64,000 bases of DNA, from NCBI GenBank assembly GCA_018398575.1, contig JAGTXZ010000005.1, positions 2,480,001-2,544,000 of the forward strand, in the 5' to 3' direction. The DNA is from Ampelomyces quisqualis. Taxonomy: Eukaryota > Ascomycota > Dothideomycetes > Pleosporales > Phaeosphaeriaceae. Under the pieces are notes generated by a model. The model saw only the letters and a list, made by a program, of their open reading frames with translations. It had not been told where the DNA came from and made no database searches. Below, piece after piece: positions 59,870 through 64,000 of the stretch (positions are counted from its first letter, which is position 1; the number at the start of each line of letters is the position of its first letter). Position numbers and translations under genes: made by a program.

Positions 59870-62800
59870 CTTTAAATGTGTAAAGTGCTTCTATATTAAG
59901 AAAGTCTTCTTTTAGGTGCTATAACAGTGTAAGCTATTTTTTCTACTTAACTAGCACTTGTTTCTTGTTATAGCCTTATGCGTTTTTCTCTTAGAGTATT
60001 TCTTCTACTTCCTATTCGCGCAGATCTTTGTCCTTGTCCTCTAGTTCTAGCGCTAGTCTTAGTCTAGAGTCTTAGAGGACTTAGCTTAGGAGTAGGTCTT
60101 TAGAGGCTAGTTTAACAAGGTTAACGTGCACTGTTTTATAAAGGCTTCCTAGTAAATCCAAAGTAACTGTAAGTAGTGTTAGCATAGCTACTACAGTGTA
60201 CTTTACTTGTAGCTAGTCTAACTTCTTGCTTTGCTGTACTGTTTTAACGTTTCTTATTAAGAACTATACTCTATTCCCAACCTAATATTAGCGTGCTGGT
60301 TAACGTGCCTAATCTGTAGCCTCTTGTTGTTTCTGCTAAGTATATAAGATTGCTGCTTAGGCTATTTCTATTCCTTCTTATAGGTAGCGCACAAACTAGA
60401 CAGCCCTCTTCTTTACTGTTGTATAGGACACTTGTTAGATATGCTTAGGCTAGATAGGTAGTATATTATATCTGTTTAGCAGTAAATTAGGGCTAACACT
60501 AGTTACAGAGGAGTTCCTGTTGTTAAGCGCTAGCTAGCAAGCAGCAAGGCACTAGGGCTAATTTGTTTAAGAAAAGTTTATTATAACCCTTAGAACTAAT
60601 TGTACTTCTTAGTTAGCTTGTTTTGTGCTGCTGTCTGTTTAAGGATAGTATACTGTAGACAGAAGTTGTTTAACTCTAACAAGCTTGCACAGAGTTTTCT
60701 AGAATCTCTCTAGCTAGTCTAAGCTGCAGTTACTAATTATACTAGTTAGGAAACTATAAAACTGCTACCAGACTTCTTTAAATTGCTCTGCGCACTCTTT
60801 AGCCTTTATTAATAGCATGGCTTCTAGTTGCACGTATTTGGACAGCCTATCTGTAATAACTAAGAGATATTAGAAGAAGGCTTTGCAAGCTTATAGGAGA
60901 TTTACTATAAAATCTATAGAGATTTAGGCCTAGTATTAATCTACAACTAGGATTAGCTGCAGGAGACTCTATTGTTAGAGGTAAGACACGTAAGCTCTAT
61001 AACAATAATAGTTATAGATAAACTAAGTAACGTCTGCAGCTATCCTATCCTAATAATAGTCTCTACGCAAGATCTAAAATGTCTTGTTTTTACCTAGGTA
61101 ACTAGCTAAGTTTAAGTTGTGCGCTTGCTAAATAACTATTATAGTAAGTAGCTTCTACCTTAGCAGCTATATTACGCCTTTCTACTAAAGCGCGCTATAC
61201 GCAGAGACGTTACAGTTACTAACTTGTTAATTTGTCTTAGCTTCTAATAGAAATACTCTAGCGCCCTAGCGTACTACTTGCAGACAGGCTTAATATGTCT
61301 TATCCTAGCGTATAGCCTTATCCTAAAGCTCTTGCATGTGCTAGTCTAAGAAGAGGAGATCTTCTAGAGAAAGCAGATAGTCCCCCTTATAGAGCTGTGT
61401 AGATACAGACTAGATAGAGAGTAGAATTATAACGCGCTCTAGTTGCAGTATGTAACCCTGCGCATCCTGCTTACGCTAGCTTAGCGCGTCTAGACAGGTA
61501 GCAAGGCGCCCTAGGTAGTACTAGAAGTAAAAGTAGAATTTAGATAGTAGTTCTAACTAACATTATTGTTGCTTTGTAAGTAATTGCGTAGTTGTAAAGT
61601 ATTCTAGATTCTTGTAGTCTATAAGAATAGTAAACAGCTTGTAGACACTTTAAAGCTCTAGCGTCTATACTTTAAGGCATTTAACAACTACTATAAGCTC
61701 CTTATTATAGATAGTATAGTTGCGTTGTACTAGTAATAAGGATGCAGAGTAGTATGTAATAGGGTAAAGCACCCTATTAACGTCCTACAAGAGGCACTCT
61801 CTAAGGGCACTTCTAGAGCTATCTGCTTCTACTATTATAGGCTGCGCAGGGTTCTACTAAGTTAGGACTAGTTTAGAGCTAAAGATACGCTTTAAGCAGT
61901 TAAACGCGTGTTGTGCTTTGGTTGTCTATAGAAAGGCAACTTCTTCTTTGTTAACGCATGCAAGAGGGCTGCAACGCTAGAGAAATTTAGTATAAAGTCT
62001 CTGTAGAAGTTAGTAAACCTAAGGAAACTCTAGACTCTTTAAGAGGATGTTAGGGGCTCTTATTCTGTAATAGCCTGTACCTTAGTAGAGTTAAGCTAGA
62101 TAGCCTATCCTACCTTAATAATATATTCTAGATACTTAACTATCTTTGTTACAAAAGTATACTTCTTAAGGTCTAGGTACAGATAGGCGTTGTGGAGAAG
62201 TTAGAGGACCTGTTACACCTTACTATAGTAGTCTTTAAGTAAACTGCTAGAGTAGATAAGCACGTTATCTAGGTATGCTGTAGCAAAGTCTCCTAGCGTT
62301 TCTTTAAGAGCAGTATTAATATAACGCTAAAAAGAAGAGGGTACACTAAAGAGTTCTATAGGACAGACAAGCTACTTAAAGAGGCTAAAGCGTGTGCAAA
62401 ATGCTGTAAAGTGCTTATCTTCTACTGCAACTCTTATCTAGTAGAAGGCTAAGCAAACATTAACCTTTGTAAACTACTTTACCTAAGAAAGTGTATAAAG
62501 GGTTTCTTTAATTAACAAGAGCAGGTATTAATCTGCCTTTGTAATTTTGTTTAGGGCCTAGTAGTTAACATAGAAGCGCTATACACCTAAAGCCTTTTTT
62601 ACTAGTAGAACTAGAGCTCTTGCTGCGGAGGAGCTAGCGCAGATCTAGCTCTTATCTAGAAGGTCTGCAACTTACTATTGCAGCTCTATTAGCTAATTAT
62701 AAAGCATAGAGTATAACAGACCTTAAGAAAGGTCTAAGATCTTTCTATCCTTGCTTGGTTAGAGTTAGATGTAATAGTCTATCTAGCTTCTGTACAGAGG

Positions 62801-63480
62801 CAGACTAGAGGCAGAGCGTTTGTTAAAAACATCTGCAAAGTCTAAGATCTGCAGTAAAAGTAAGGTTGTTAATATCTACTCCTTAGGTAACTTGCTTAAC
62901 ATATTTGTTATAGCATAGATACTAGTTACAGCAAACATTATGCAGCGCTTTTGTAACTTAGAATAGTTATAAAACTCCTATGTTGCCTTAGTAGCGCTAA
63001 TCTCTTTTAGGGGTAGTAGAGTAGTGCAGCAGGCCTTCTCCTTTATAAGTAGGTTTCTAGCCTACCTAATAGTTATTATGCTGTTAGTTGCATAAATAGC
63101 TACCCCTTTATAGGCTAGCTATAGTTTCCCTAAGATTAAGTTGTAGGTAAGGCTAAGGACTAAGTAAGTAACTAATTGCGATCGCTAACTATTAATATTA
63201 TAGTCTAAGAACGCAATTTAAGTAATTAGCGTAGGCGTACTATCTGTAGCAGCCTACTTTAGGCGTTATAGCAGAATATTAGTAGTGCGTACTCCTATCC
63301 TATCTGCTAGCGCAGCGTTAATAGCGCTGTAACACTTGCATCCTATATCTACTAAGGCGTTAACGTTAGTAGCGCTGTCTAGTAACAGTAGAACAAGAAA
63401 TAAGTTGCTGTTAAGGTAGTTAAGTAGCGTCTCTTGTTCCTTGTCCTCTTTACTAACGCTATTTAAGAGGCGCCCCTATC
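59870..63480 (-). pseudogene. Gyp-F pol remnant: protease, RT, RNase H, integrase, chromodomain
   Basis: The protease reads NVNALVDIGCKCYSAIN at about 63370, with the catalytic Asp of the D-x-G motif kept. The RT box at 62264-62275 reads YLDN (one Asp kept). Integrase includes VITDRLSKYVQLE (about 60850) and LLSTVYYP-stop-TDSSTKQANKEVQ (about 60660). Then come a GPY/F-like tail and a chromodomain VEEIL-stop-EKNAQGYNKKQVLVK (about 60040-59930). Stops are Gln/Trp-type. Confidence 0.85.
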
Positions 63481-64000
63481 TCTCTAAGAAGGTAGAAGCT
63501 ACTAGTTTTTTAAAATCTCTATTAGGGCTTTCTTGCTACGCAAAGCGCTAACAGCGTAGATTTGTACTACGTTTAGACAGCCCTGCACGTAGTGTCCTTG
63601 CTTACTACAACGCGTACACAGATTACTATTATAACACTACTTATAGAGCCTCTTAGAGACCTAGTTTTTTAACTAAGGTTGGCCTGCACTATTTGCTTGC
63701 TAGGCCTTAACCTATTTCTTTGTCCCTAAACCTATACTAACTGTAGACACTGTTACTATCTTAACGTCTCTGTCTAAGTCTCTCTTTGCCTAGGTCTCTT
63801 CTTTTGTGTACAAGTGTTAATGCTTCTTAATAGCTGCAGTTTCTAAGTTAATTGCAATAGATTAATACTCTGCTACTGCCTAGTTGTAATTAGTATAGGA
63901 AACGCTGCAGTAAAGAGCAACTTGTTGCAGAAAGTAGTTTAGAGCATGTTATAATTTATTAAGTTACTGTTTGTTGTCCTATGTTGCCTCTCTATATTGC
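63480..64000 (-). pseudogene. Gyp-F gag 3' part with intact zinc knuckle
   Basis: On the minus strand, 63577-63618 encodes C-T-R-C-S-K-Q-G-H-Y-V-Q-G-C, a perfect C-x2-C-x4-H-x4-C. It is the only unmutated knuckle in the window. The rest of gag continues past the window end. Confidence 0.88.

Larger units (their letters stand above)
58346..64000 (-). mobile_element. Gyp-F: less mutated chromovirus-type Gypsy, truncated by window end
   Basis: Minus-strand gag (64000 to about 63500), protease (about 63430-63340), RT (box at 62264-62275), RNase H, integrase (about 61300-60400) and chromodomain (about 60040-59870), then an antisense ORF. It keeps an intact zinc knuckle and one of the two catalytic Asp, so RIP was lighter here than in the other families. 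It still has many in-frame TAG/TAA. Confidence 0.85.

Noticed and set aside
1..64000. CRISPR arrays, bacterial operons, rRNA or tRNA genes
   Set aside because: No regularly spaced repeat-spacer array, no ribosome binding sites and no tRNA cloverleaf noticed; the content is that of a fungal repeat compartment.

Overview
The window looks like an AT-rich, repeat-dense compartment of a filamentous ascomycete genome. Almost all of it is retrotransposon and DNA-transposon debris carrying the C-to-T signature of repeat-induced point mutation (RIP): CpA/TpG is replaced by TpA, Gln (CAA/CAG) and Trp (TGG) codons are read as TAA/TAG, Cys becomes Tyr, and catalytic Asp pairs become Asn. Six Gypsy lineages can still be recognised from zinc knuckles, reverse transcriptase (RT), RNase H, integrase and chromodomain remnants. 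I call them Gyp-A to Gyp-F; these names and the others below are mine.

Layout: Gyp-A pol with chromodomain (1-4620, +) is followed by an antisense Cys-rich ORF remnant. A large unclassified degraded ORF (LO-1, about 5600-9786, +) is interrupted by a 0.84 kb foldback element (Fb1). From 9787 to 31104 there is a nest. The gag-protease of Gyp-D (-) is split into four pieces by a complete Gyp-B (11433-18464, TSD GTCTA), a complete Gyp-C (19207-27602, TSD CTCTT, itself containing Fb2) and Fb3. From 31105 to 33762 lie two stacked partial Gyp-B copies with LTRs. A short GC-balanced island (about 34300-36190) follows. It holds the only intact gene I can support, a 240-residue cysteine-rich predicted secreted protein on the - strand, plus a 31-bp tandem array and a small direct-repeat/palindrome cluster. 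After the island come Fb4, a truncated LO-2, and a third Gyp-B copy (39848-52740, -) that a roughly 6.9 kb Helitron has split. The window ends with Gyp-E (about 53200-58345, +) and Gyp-F (about 58500-64000, -; less heavily mutated).

Nothing here works as an operon; the relationships are insertional. The more unusual points are these. Gyp-A, Gyp-B and Gyp-F (and possibly Gyp-C) share an antisense ORF with Cys clusters, placed between the chromodomain and the 3' end. The foldback family Fb has an 11-bp TIR with a 2-bp TSD and shares a right end with the large LO ORF element, which may be its autonomous relative. One effector-like gene survives inside a RIP-degraded landscape. Boundaries given as 'about' come from reading by eye.
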